A model generated the notes under the pieces. It ran no database searches. It saw only the letters and a list, made by a program, of their open reading frames with translations, and had not been told where the DNA came from. A stretch of 8,195 bases of DNA from Candidatus Kapaibacterium sp. (lineage in GTDB: Bacteria; Bacteroidota; Ignavibacteria; Kapaibacteriales; UBA2268). The stretch is taken from assembly GCA_030835065.1 (NCBI GenBank), contig JAUQWR010000086.1:1-8195 (forward strand), read 5' to 3'. Numbering within the stretch: position 1 is the first letter of the stretch; each line of letters begins with the position of its first letter. Made by a program: the position numbers and the translations under genes. This document shows positions 1 to 6,208 of the stretch, one piece after another.

Positions 1-21
1 TATAAACGAAATTTCGGCAAA

Positions 22-1056
22 ATGAACGAAAATATTAACAAGTGTTATAAAGTTGCACTCGACGCTATGGGTGGCGATTTTGCACCAAAAAATGAAATTG
101 ATGGTGCGATTGAAGCTTATAAAAACAAAGCAAGTGATATAGATTTTGAAATTATTTTTATCGGTGACGAGAATAAAATCAAATCTTATATTAGTCAGGT
201 CCAAACAGCTGGCTTGAAGTATTCTATAGTTAATGCAAGTGAAGTGATTACAATGCATGACGATCCTCTTACTGCTTTTAAAACTAAGAAGAATTCTTCG
301 CTTTATAAAGGTGTTGAATTGCATTCTAAAGGCGAAGCTGATGTCTTTTTATCAGCAGGCAATACAGGAGCAATGCTAACTACTTCGACCATGCTTTTGG
401 GTAGAATTAAAGGTGTATCGAGACCAACAATCGGTACTTTTATGCCGACAATTACAAAGACACCATGCTTTTTGTTGGATGTCGGTGCTACAATTGATAT
501 GAGAGCCAGATTTCTTTATGAATTTGCTATAATGGGTTCCATTTATGTCAGTCAAGTCTTGCATAAATCAAATCCAAGTGTAGGTTTGCTCAATATCGGC
601 GAAGAAGCAAGCAAAGGTACAGAAGAAATCTTAGAGACTCATAAATTATTATCGTCAAGCAATTTGAATTTTTTAGGCAATGTAGAAGGTCGCGATATAT
701 TGGCTGGTACTGCAGATGTTGTAGTATGCGATGGATATACCGGCAATATTGTATTGAAATTTGCAGAAAGCTTTACGACAATTTTGAAAGCAAAAATAAA
801 AGATTTTGCATCTAGAGGTTTGTTCAATAAATTAAGTGTAGCTTTGATGGTTCCGACATTAAAGAAGATATTGGCAGACTTTGACTATCAAGAATACGGC
901 GGGGTGCCTTTGTTAGGTGTTAATGGAGCTGTGATAATTGGTCATGGCAAATCTACCCCGAAAGCAATCAAGAACATGATTTATCGCGGAATAGAAATAG
1001 TAAAACGCGATGTTAATAAACAAATTGAAACGGCGCTAAATTCGCCTAATAATTAA
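22..1056 (+). CDS. plsX: Phosphate acyltransferase PlsX
   Basis: PlsX converts acyl-ACP and phosphate to acyl-phosphate, which PlsY then uses to start phospholipid synthesis. It is a peripheral cytoplasmic enzyme. The 344 residues match the family's usual length. Visible family motifs, in order, are the N-terminal LDAMGGDFAP (about residues 14-23), SAGNTGAML, LDVGAT, LLNIGEEASKGTE, the ADVVVCDGYTGN segment, and a C-terminal YGGVPLLGVNGAVIIGHGKS. The ATG at 22 is the only plausible in-window start. It gives about ten residues before the conserved VALDAMGGD strand, slightly more than many PlsX proteins. No clear Shine-Dalgarno sequence precedes it. The gene heads the visible lipid operon, and its stop codon lies 15 bases before the fabH ATG. 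In related bacteria rpmF (ribosomal protein L32) often lies just upstream, but that is outside this window. Confidence 0.97.
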   Translation: MNENINKCYKVALDAMGGDFAPKNEIDGAIEAYKNKASDIDFEIIFIGDENKIKSYISQVQTAGLKYSIVNASEVITMHDDPLTAFKTKKNSSLYKGVELHSKGEADVFLSAGNTGAMLTTSTMLLGRIKGVSRPTIGTFMPTITKTPCFLLDVGATIDMRARFLYEFAIMGSIYVSQVLHKSNPSVGLLNIGEEASKGTEEILETHKLLSSSNLNFLGNVEGRDILAGTADVVVCDGYTGNIVLKFAESFTTILKAKIKDFASRGLFNKLSVALMVPTLKKILADFDYQEYGGVPLLGVNGAVIIGHGKSTPKAIKNMIYRGIEIVKRDVNKQIETALNSPNN

Positions 1057-1071
1057 TTGAATGAAAGAATT

Positions 1072-2061
1072 ATGACAGCAACAATAACATCAATAGCTCA
1101 TTATTTGCCAGAAGAAGTGATCGATAATCATTATTTCGAATCGTTTCTAGATACTTCAGACGAATGGATAAAAACCCGAACTGGTATTTCCGAACGTAGA
1201 TTTGCAAAAGATGGTGCTACTTCCGATTTGATTGTACCTGCTGCTGAAGAATGTATTCGCAAAAGAGGAATTTCTAAAGATGAAATCGATTGCGTAATAG
1301 TTGCTACTGTTACGCCTGACCACTTTTTTCCGAATACAGCAGCGGTTGTCCAACACAAATTAGGCTTGAAAAATGCTTGGGGCTTCGATATTTCTGCCGC
1401 TTGCTCAGGCTTTGTATTTGCTTTAGCTACTGCCAGCTCTTTTGTTAATTCAGGTTTAGCAAAAAAAGTTTTGCTTTGCGGTGCTGATAAGATGACTTCT
1501 ATCTTGAATATTAACGACCGCAATCAAGCCGTTTTGTTTGGCGATGGCGCTGGTGTATGTATTATCGAAAAATCAAACGACGATAATATGGGTGTTATCG
1601 ACCAAATCCTTCATATTGATGGTTTCGGCGGTCAATATTTGCACATGGTTGCAGGCGGAAGCTTCAAACCTTCCTCACACGAAACTGTTGATAATTTAGA
1701 GCACTACATATACCAAGATGGACAAAACGTTTTCAAAAACGCTGTTGTCGGTATGGCTGATGTATCTGCAGAGATTATGGAAAAAAATAATTTGAAATCT
1801 GATGATGTTGCATATTTAGTGCCTCATCAGGCTAATTTAAGAATTATTTCGGCTACTGCCAATCGCATGGGTGTCGGTATGGACAAAGTAATGGTCAATA
1901 TCGATAAGTATGGCAATACTACTGCAGCTACAATTCCTATTTGCTTGTCGGAATGGAATGATGCCGGAAAGCTTAAAAAAGGTGATAATTTAGTTTTAGC
2001 GAGCTTTGGAGCAGGATTTACCTGGGGCTCAGTTTTATTACGTTGGAATTTAAACGATTAA
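1072..2061 (+). CDS. fabH: 3-oxoacyl-ACP synthase III (FabH)
   Basis: FabH condenses an acyl-CoA primer with malonyl-ACP and so starts each fatty-acid chain (cytoplasmic type II synthesis). The thiolase-fold catalytic triad is intact: Cys111 in SAACSGF, His252 in VPHQANLR and Asn282 in YGNTTAA. The His-Asn spacing of 30 equals that of the E. coli enzyme. The N-terminus contains the expected YLPEEV and DTSDEWIKTRTGISER motifs. I chose the ATG at 1072 (329 aa) because it places these motifs exactly where family members have them. An in-frame TTG at 1057, immediately after the plsX stop, would add five residues but has no support. Upstream there is only a weak purine-rich GAAAGA. The gene lies between plsX and fabD, with a 10-base gap to fabD. 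Substrate preference (acetyl versus branched primers) cannot be read from the sequence. Confidence 0.96.
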   Translation: MTATITSIAHYLPEEVIDNHYFESFLDTSDEWIKTRTGISERRFAKDGATSDLIVPAAEECIRKRGISKDEIDCVIVATVTPDHFFPNTAAVVQHKLGLKNAWGFDISAACSGFVFALATASSFVNSGLAKKVLLCGADKMTSILNINDRNQAVLFGDGAGVCIIEKSNDDNMGVIDQILHIDGFGGQYLHMVAGGSFKPSSHETVDNLEHYIYQDGQNVFKNAVVGMADVSAEIMEKNNLKSDDVAYLVPHQANLRIISATANRMGVGMDKVMVNIDKYGNTTAATIPICLSEWNDAGKLKKGDNLVLASFGAGFTWGSVLLRWNLND

Positions 2062-2062
2062 T

Positions 2063-2067
2063 GAGGT
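2063..2067 (+). promoter_or_regulatory. Ribosome binding site of fabD
   Basis: GAGGT, complementary to the usual 16S anti-Shine-Dalgarno core, ends four bases before the fabD ATG at 2072. It lies just after the fabH stop and supports 2072 as the start. Ribosome binding sites this clear are not seen before plsX, fabH, fabG, rnc or gcvPB. Confidence 0.65.
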
Positions 2068-2071
2068 AATA

Positions 2072-3007
2072 ATGAGTACAGCTCTTCTTTGCGTTGGTCA
2101 AGGTTCTCAATATGTTGGCATGATTAAAGATTTAGCCGAAAAATTTACTATGGCTGAAGAATTAATCAAAAAAGCCGACGAAATACTTGACTATCCATTA
2201 AGCGAAATTTGCTTCGAAGGTCCTATAGACAGACTAAAACAAACACGTTATACTCAACCTGCTTTGTTTGTTCATTCAGCTATTGCTTTCGAATTAACTA
2301 AAAACAAATTAAAATTTGATGCAGTTGCAGGTCATTCTGTTGGTGAATATGCTGCATTATATGCTGCTGGTGTGCTTTCTTTCGAAGATGCACTAAGATT
2401 GGTTTCTCTTCGTGGTCAGTTGATGTTTACAGCGGGCGAAGAAGTGCCGGGCACTATGTTTGCAGTAATTAATTTAGATGATGACAAAGTGATAGAAGTT
2501 TGTAATAAATTGTCTGATAATAATGATGGCAACGTTGTAGTAGCAGCGAATTTCAATTCTCCGGGGCAAATTGTAGTATCCGGATCGGCTCAGTATCTAC
2601 GTGATAATATCAATGCTTTTAAAGAAGCCGGAGCTAGAATGGTAAAAGAATTGGTTGTGTCTGGAGCTTTCCATTCACCACTAATGAAACCTGCTCAAAA
2701 TGAACTGGAAAAAGCAATAAATTCAATCGAATTTAATGATGCAATCGTTCCTGTTTATGCTAATGTAACTGCAAAACCGTTAACAAATAGCGACGAAATC
2801 CGCAATGCATTGGTGGCTCAATTGACAGCTCCAGTATTATGGACTCAGACTTTAAATAATATGAAAGCAGATGGCTTTGATAAATTCATTGAATTAGGTC
2901 CTGGTCAGGTATTGCAAGGTTTAGTGAAACGTACAATCAGCGATGCTGAAGCATTTGGACTAGACAAAGCAAGAAATAGAAAATTTTCTAAAAGATTAAT
3001 TTATTGA
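2072..3007 (+). CDS. fabD: Malonyl-CoA:ACP transacylase (FabD)
   Basis: FabD moves the malonyl group from CoA to ACP and thus supplies every elongation step. The 311 residues match the usual length (E. coli has 309). Visible are the N-terminal GQGSQYVGM, the nucleophile elbow AGHSVGEY with Ser89, Arg114 in SLRGQLM (substrate carboxylate contact in the family) and the catalytic His201 in GAFHSPLM. A C-terminal ELGPGQVLQGLVKR motif is also present. The start at 2072 is backed by a GAGGT site. The last dozen residues (RNRKFSKRLIY) are basic and atypical. Skipping one base near 2969 would instead give QEIENFLKD and a TAA at 2997-2999, which looks more like a normal FabD tail. A small frame error or recent mutation is possible, but all catalytic parts lie upstream and should be unaffected. 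The gap to fabG is 37 bases. Confidence 0.96.
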   Translation: MSTALLCVGQGSQYVGMIKDLAEKFTMAEELIKKADEILDYPLSEICFEGPIDRLKQTRYTQPALFVHSAIAFELTKNKLKFDAVAGHSVGEYAALYAAGVLSFEDALRLVSLRGQLMFTAGEEVPGTMFAVINLDDDKVIEVCNKLSDNNDGNVVVAANFNSPGQIVVSGSAQYLRDNINAFKEAGARMVKELVVSGAFHSPLMKPAQNELEKAINSIEFNDAIVPVYANVTAKPLTNSDEIRNALVAQLTAPVLWTQTLNNMKADGFDKFIELGPGQVLQGLVKRTISDAEAFGLDKARNRKFSKRLIY

Positions 3008-3044
3008 TTATATTTGCAAGTTAAATTAATATAAATATAGAATA

Positions 3045-3788
3045 ATGAAAAGATTTGAAGGAAAAGTAGCAGTAGTAACCGGCGGATGCCGTGGAATCGG
3101 AAAAGCAATAGTAGAACGCTTTCTTAAAGAAGGTGCAAGAGTTTTTGCTTTGGATTTCAGAATTCCAGAAGCTGGCGAAGTCTTTATCGAAGATGCCGAA
3201 ATGGCTTCTAGAGTAGCTTGCATGCAAGCAGACGTAACAAGCTTCGACTCTGTTCAAAAAGTATGCGACGAAATAGTTGCAGAAGCCGGAAGAATTGACT
3301 TCTTAGTTAATAATGCCGGAGTTACTCGCGACAATCTTCTTATGAGAATGTCTGAAGAAGAATGGGACATGGTAATGAATACAAATTTGAAAGGTGTATT
3401 CATTTGTACTAAAGTATTTAGCAGAGTGATGATGTCTCAACGTTATGGCAGAATCGTCAATATCGGATCGGTAGTAGGTTCGATGGGTAATGCCGGACAA
3501 GCAAATTATTCATCATCCAAAGCAGGCTTGATAGGATTTACAAAATCAATAGCTAAAGAGCTTGCATCAAGAAATATTTTAGTAAATTGTGTTGCTCCAG
3601 GATATGTAAGAACACCAATGACAGATAAGCTTACAGACGAACAAAGAGCAGCATTCTTAGTGGGAATCCCATTAAAACGCCCTGCAGAAGCAGAAGATAT
3701 AGCTAACGTAGTTACATTTTTTGCATCAGAAGATGCAAGTTATGTTACTGGTCAGCTAATTCACGTAGACGGTGGTATGGTAATGTAA
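3045..3788 (+). CDS. fabG: 3-oxoacyl-ACP reductase (FabG)
   Basis: FabG is the NADPH-dependent first reduction of the elongation cycle, turning 3-oxoacyl-ACP into (R)-3-hydroxyacyl-ACP. It is a classical short-chain dehydrogenase of 247 residues. The Rossmann glycine motif is TGGCRGIGK near residues 12-20, followed by [15 protein letters not shown]. The catalytic set is Asn114 (in NTNLKG), Ser142 (GSVVGSMG), Tyr155 and Lys159 (YSSSK), with the same mutual spacing as in E. coli FabG. The C-terminus has the expected [14 protein letters not shown] ending. Its position between fabD and acpP separates it from the many other short-chain dehydrogenases. The ATG at 3045 has only AT-rich sequence before it and no Shine-Dalgarno match. 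The gene uses AGA for arginine and A-ending codons more than gcvPB does, but nothing suggests foreign origin. Confidence 0.97.
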   Translation: MKRFEGKVAVVTGGCRGIGKAIVERFLKEGARVFALDFRIPEAGEVFIEDAEMASRVACMQADVTSFDSVQKVCDEIVAEAGRIDFLVNNAGVTRDNLLMRMSEEEWDMVMNTNLKGVFICTKVFSRVMMSQRYGRIVNIGSVVGSMGNAGQANYSSSKAGLIGFTKSIAKELASRNILVNCVAPGYVRTPMTDKLTDEQRAAFLVGIPLKRPAEAEDIANVVTFFASEDASYVTGQLIHVDGGMVM

Positions 3789-3813
3789 TAAATTTTTTTT
3801 AAACTTTAATATT

Positions 3814-3818
3814 GAGGT
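3814..3818 (+). promoter_or_regulatory. Ribosome binding site of acpP
   Basis: GAGGT ends five bases before the ATG at 3824. It decides the acpP start: an in-frame TTG at 3812 overlaps this site and is therefore very unlikely to be used. The sequence context resembles the fabD site. Confidence 0.7.
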
Positions 3819-3823
3819 ATAAA

Positions 3824-4063
3824 ATGGACGCTTTAAGAGCAAAAGTAAAAGACATCATCGTGAAGAAATTAGGTGTCGAAGAATCACAAGTAACAGATGA
3901 AGCATCATTCACAAAAGATTTGGGTGCAGATTCATTGGATACAGTAGAGCTTATCATGGAATTCGAAAAAGAATTCAATGTAACAATCGAAGATAGCGAA
4001 GCTGAAAAAATCCAGACAGTTGGCAACGTAGTTGCTTTCTTAACAGAAAAAAATGTAAATTAA
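3824..4063 (+). CDS. acpP: Acyl carrier protein
   Basis: AcpP carries growing acyl chains as thioesters on a 4'-phosphopantetheine arm added to a conserved serine. The product is a 79-residue, strongly acidic protein, the normal size. The attachment motif [10 protein letters not shown] contains Ser37. Helix I ([12 protein letters not shown]), the acidic recognition helix II ([13 protein letters not shown]) and the C-terminal TVGNVVAFL segment are all recognisable. The ATG at 3824 is chosen because it follows a good GAGGT ribosome binding site and gives the standard N-terminus. The gene sits between fabG and fabF, its usual place, 35 bases after fabG and 22 bases before the chosen fabF start. 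ACP is generally needed in large amounts, so a strong ribosome site here makes sense (inference). Confidence 0.98.
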   Translation: MDALRAKVKDIIVKKLGVEESQVTDEASFTKDLGADSLDTVELIMEFEKEFNVTIEDSEAEKIQTVGNVVAFLTEKNVN

Positions 4064-4075
4064 TTAACAATTAAT
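4059..4075 (+). repeat. AT-only inverted repeat at the acpP stop codon
   Basis: ATTAATT and AATTAAT form a perfect 7-base inverted repeat around a 3-base loop, overlapping the acpP stop codon. All pairs are A-T, so the RNA hairpin would be weak, and no T-run follows. It could be a minor processing or stability element between acpP and fabF, or simply chance in AT-rich DNA. Confidence 0.3.
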
Positions 4076-4078
4076 ACG

Positions 4079-4084
4079 GGTGAT
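4079..4084 (+). promoter_or_regulatory. Ribosome binding site of fabF
   Basis: GGTGAT matches the extended anti-Shine-Dalgarno complement (GGAGGTGAT). Aligned on its GG pair, it lies five bases from the ATG at 4086, comparable with the fabD and acpP sites. It favours 4086 over the in-frame GTG at 4080, which falls within this site. Confidence 0.5.
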
Positions 4085-4085
4085 T

Positions 4086-5348
4086 ATGCCTAAATATAAT
4101 TTCCCAAAAGTTGTCGTTACAGGTATGGGCGCAGTGACGCCCATCGGTAATACATTGGCAGAATACTGGGACTCATTGAGCAATGGTCGCGGTGGAGCAG
4201 CCCCTATTACACGTTTCGACGCTTCGGAATTTGATACAAAATTTGCTTGTGAAGTGAAAAATTATGATCCATCTTTGCACATAAACCGCAAGGAAGCGCA
4301 AAGAATGGACTTGTTCACTCAATTTGCAATTTCGTCAGCTATTATGGCTGTCGAGGATGCCGGAATAGATTTCGAGAAAATAAATAAAGAAAGAGTTGGC
4401 GTTCTTGTTGGATCAGGTATTGGTGGAATGTGGACATACCACAACCAGCAACAAAATTTATACGAACGCGGTGGCAAGCCCGATAGAATTTCACCATTCT
4501 TCGTGCCAATGCTTATTTCAGATATCGCAGCGGGTCATATTGCTATACGTTGGGGACTAAAAGGACCAAACTATGGTACAGTATCAGCATGTGCAACTTC
4601 ATCGCACTCTATTGCAGATGCATTGATGTTGCTTCAACGTGGTGATGCTGATATGATGCTTGCTGGTGGCAGTGAAGCAGTTGTATGCCCAATGGGTGTT
4701 GGCGGCTTTAATGCATTGAAAGCTCTTTCTACTCGCAATGACTCACCAGAAACAGCTAGCCGTCCTTTCGATAAGGATAGAGATGGTTTTGTAATCGGTG
4801 AAGGTGCAGTTATTCTTGTTCTTGAAACATTAGAACATGCGATGGCACGCGGTGCAAAAATTTATGCTGAATTGGCAGGATTTGGTCTCACTGATGATGC
4901 TTTCCATATCACTCAACCTGCTCCCGGCGGTGAAGGTGCTGTTCGTTCAATGAAATTGGCTATTGAAGATGCCGGATTAAAAGCTGAAGATATTGATTAT
5001 ATCAATGCTCATGGCACTTCAACTCCTTTCAACGATAGAAATGAATCTTCAGCTATCGTTACTGTCTTTGGCGAACATTCTAAAAAATTAGCTGTAAGCT
5101 CAACAAAATCAATGACTGGCCACTTGCTCGGCGCTGCTGGTGCGATTGAAGCTATTGCAACTGTAATGGCTATAAAGGAAGGATTAATGCCTCCAACAAT
5201 CAACCACTTCAATGATGATCCAGAATGTCCAGAATTGAATTATGTGCCTAACAAGGCTGAAAAACGCACAATTAACGCTGCTTTAAGCAATACTTTCGGG
5301 TTTGGTGGTCATAATGCTACCTTATGCTTTAAAGCTTTTAAACAATAA
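4086..5348 (+). CDS. fabF: 3-oxoacyl-ACP synthase II (FabF)
   Basis: FabF performs the decarboxylative condensation of malonyl-ACP with acyl-ACP that lengthens the chain by two carbons. The product is 420 residues, close to the family norm. The N-terminus shows VVVTGMGAVTPIG. The active site is complete: nucleophile Cys169 in SACATSSH, His309 in NAHGTSTPFND, Lys341 and His346 in KSMTGHLLGAAGA. The spacings of 140, 32 and 5 residues are identical to E. coli FabF (163/303/335/340). The C-terminus has the typical SNTFGFGGHNA glycine-rich loop. The ATG at 4086 is preferred over a GTG at 4080 because of the overlapping ribosome site and the family-like N-terminus. FabF rather than FabB is favoured by the context next to acpP. 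The rnc ATG follows after only 14 bases, so the two genes are probably co-transcribed. Confidence 0.97.
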   Translation: MPKYNFPKVVVTGMGAVTPIGNTLAEYWDSLSNGRGGAAPITRFDASEFDTKFACEVKNYDPSLHINRKEAQRMDLFTQFAISSAIMAVEDAGIDFEKINKERVGVLVGSGIGGMWTYHNQQQNLYERGGKPDRISPFFVPMLISDIAAGHIAIRWGLKGPNYGTVSACATSSHSIADALMLLQRGDADMMLAGGSEAVVCPMGVGGFNALKALSTRNDSPETASRPFDKDRDGFVIGEGAVILVLETLEHAMARGAKIYAELAGFGLTDDAFHITQPAPGGEGAVRSMKLAIEDAGLKAEDIDYINAHGTSTPFNDRNESSAIVTVFGEHSKKLAVSSTKSMTGHLLGAAGAIEAIATVMAIKEGLMPPTINHFNDDPECPELNYVPNKAEKRTINAALSNTFGFGGHNATLCFKAFKQ

Positions 5349-5362
5349 ATTTATGATGCGGT

Positions 5363-6208
5363 ATGAAAGAGCTTTTTCAAAAAATATATGATAAAATAAC
5401 TCATTTCCCACCGCTGTATCATAAGTCTGATAATAATATCAACCACACGGACGGGTTCCCTGTGGTTGGTTTTTTAGATAAGGAAAGAGTTAAAGAGTTG
5501 GAACTTGCTTTGTCTATTAAAATCTCAAATCCGAGAATTTACGAGCAAGCTCTCACTCATAGGTCTTATATGCACGTACTCGGTGCCGATTCTGGATGCA
5601 GGTCTAACGAACGACTTGAGTTCCTTGGCGATTCGGTATTGGGTATAATTGTTTCTGATTTCTTGTTTTTCGAAAATGTTGATTTTCTCGAAGGACAACT
5701 TACTAAAATGCGTTCTTGGCTAGTAAACAAGAACTCTTTGGCTTATTGCGCTAAAATGTTTGGATTAGAAAAATTTGTAATGCTTAGTTTTAGTGCCGAA
5801 AAAGCTATGAAAGGTGGAAGTGATTCGATTTTGGCAGATGCTCTCGAAGCTATTATTGCTGCTATATATATCGACTCTGGTTTCATTGATGCTAAAAAAT
5901 TTGTATTGACCAGACTGATTCCGCTTCTGCTCAATCAAAGCATTCTCGAAGATAAAAATTATAAAAGTATTCTTCTCGAAAAAGTTCAAGCTGTTGGGCA
6001 TATTTCGCCCAAATACATTGTTCATGAGGAGAAAGGACCCGACCATGAAAAAGAGTTTATTGTCGGTGTGTATGTGGATAATGCTTTGGTTGGGACAGGA
6101 AAAGGAAAAAGTAAAAAACAAGCGGAACAACAAGCCGCTTTGAATGCTTTAGAAAATAACGAATTTTCAAATAAATTAGAATCGCAAAATGGAAAAGTTA
6201 ATATTTGA
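5363..6208 (+). CDS. rnc: Ribonuclease III
   Basis: RNase III is the double-strand-specific endonuclease that matures rRNA and processes structured mRNAs. At 281 residues it is longer than the 226-residue E. coli protein, mainly through about 40 extra N-terminal residues; such extensions are common in Bacteroidota/Chlorobi relatives. The nuclease domain starts near residue 44 and includes QALTHRSY and the signature NERLEFLGDSVLG with metal-site Glu83, Glu86 and Asp90. A second cluster in ILADALEAIIAAIYID has Asp159 and Glu162. A double-stranded RNA-binding domain spans about 198-264 and ends in GKGKSKKQAEQQAALNAL. The ATG at 5363 lacks a properly spaced ribosome site; GCGGT directly abuts it. 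A terminator-like hairpin (5438-5475) lies inside codons 26-38, which either marks a regulatory element or raises doubt about this start. The 3' end overlaps gcvPB by 20 bases. Confidence 0.95.
   Translation: MKELFQKIYDKITHFPPLYHKSDNNINHTDGFPVVGFLDKERVKELELALSIKISNPRIYEQALTHRSYMHVLGADSGCRSNERLEFLGDSVLGIIVSDFLFFENVDFLEGQLTKMRSWLVNKNSLAYCAKMFGLEKFVMLSFSAEKAMKGGSDSILADALEAIIAAIYIDSGFIDAKKFVLTRLIPLLLNQSILEDKNYKSILLEKVQAVGHISPKYIVHEEKGPDHEKEFIVGVYVDNALVGTGKGKSKKQAEQQAALNALENNEFSNKLESQNGKVNI
5438..5475 (+). promoter_or_regulatory. Terminator-shaped hairpin inside the rnc 5' coding region
   Basis: AACCACA at 5441-5447 and TGTGGTT at 5461-5467 are the core of a perfect 8-base stem (5440-5447 with 5461-5468). 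A G-U and an A-U pair extend it outwards to 10 pairs (5438-5447 with 5461-5470). Inside, GG and CC can add two pairs beyond a C-C mismatch, leaving a loop of about 7 bases. Six Ts follow at 5470-5475. This is the shape of an intrinsic terminator or attenuator on the + strand, starting about 75 bases into rnc. It could lower read-through from the lipid genes into rnc and gcvPB, or be a self-cleavage target of RNase III, or be chance. The structure is seen; its function is inferred. Confidence 0.5.

Noticed and set aside
7..16. Perfect 10-base palindrome CGAAATTTCG just before plsX
   Set aside because: Short and AT-centred, close to the window edge, with no second copy at other promoters in the window; it does not match a lipid-regulator operator that I can name.
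1131..1523. 130-residue open frame on the minus strand within fabH
   Set aside because: It is antisense to a gene with an intact catalytic triad and shows no recognisable domain; the frame is a by-product of fabH codon choice.
3014..3044. Promoter-like TTGCAA and TATAGA spaced about 16 bases before fabG
   Set aside because: The whole fabD-fabG gap is AT-rich, so such matches arise easily; promoter consensus in this lineage differs from the E. coli form and nothing else supports a start site.
3793..3800. Run of eight Ts between fabG and acpP
   Set aside because: No stem precedes it, so it is not an intrinsic terminator, and the genes form one operon.
5765..6133. 122-residue open frame on the minus strand within rnc
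   Set aside because: Lies fully antisense to the RNase III catalytic and RNA-binding domains, is rich in Phe, Ser and Ile as expected from the reverse complement of Lys/Glu codons, and has no recognisable motif.
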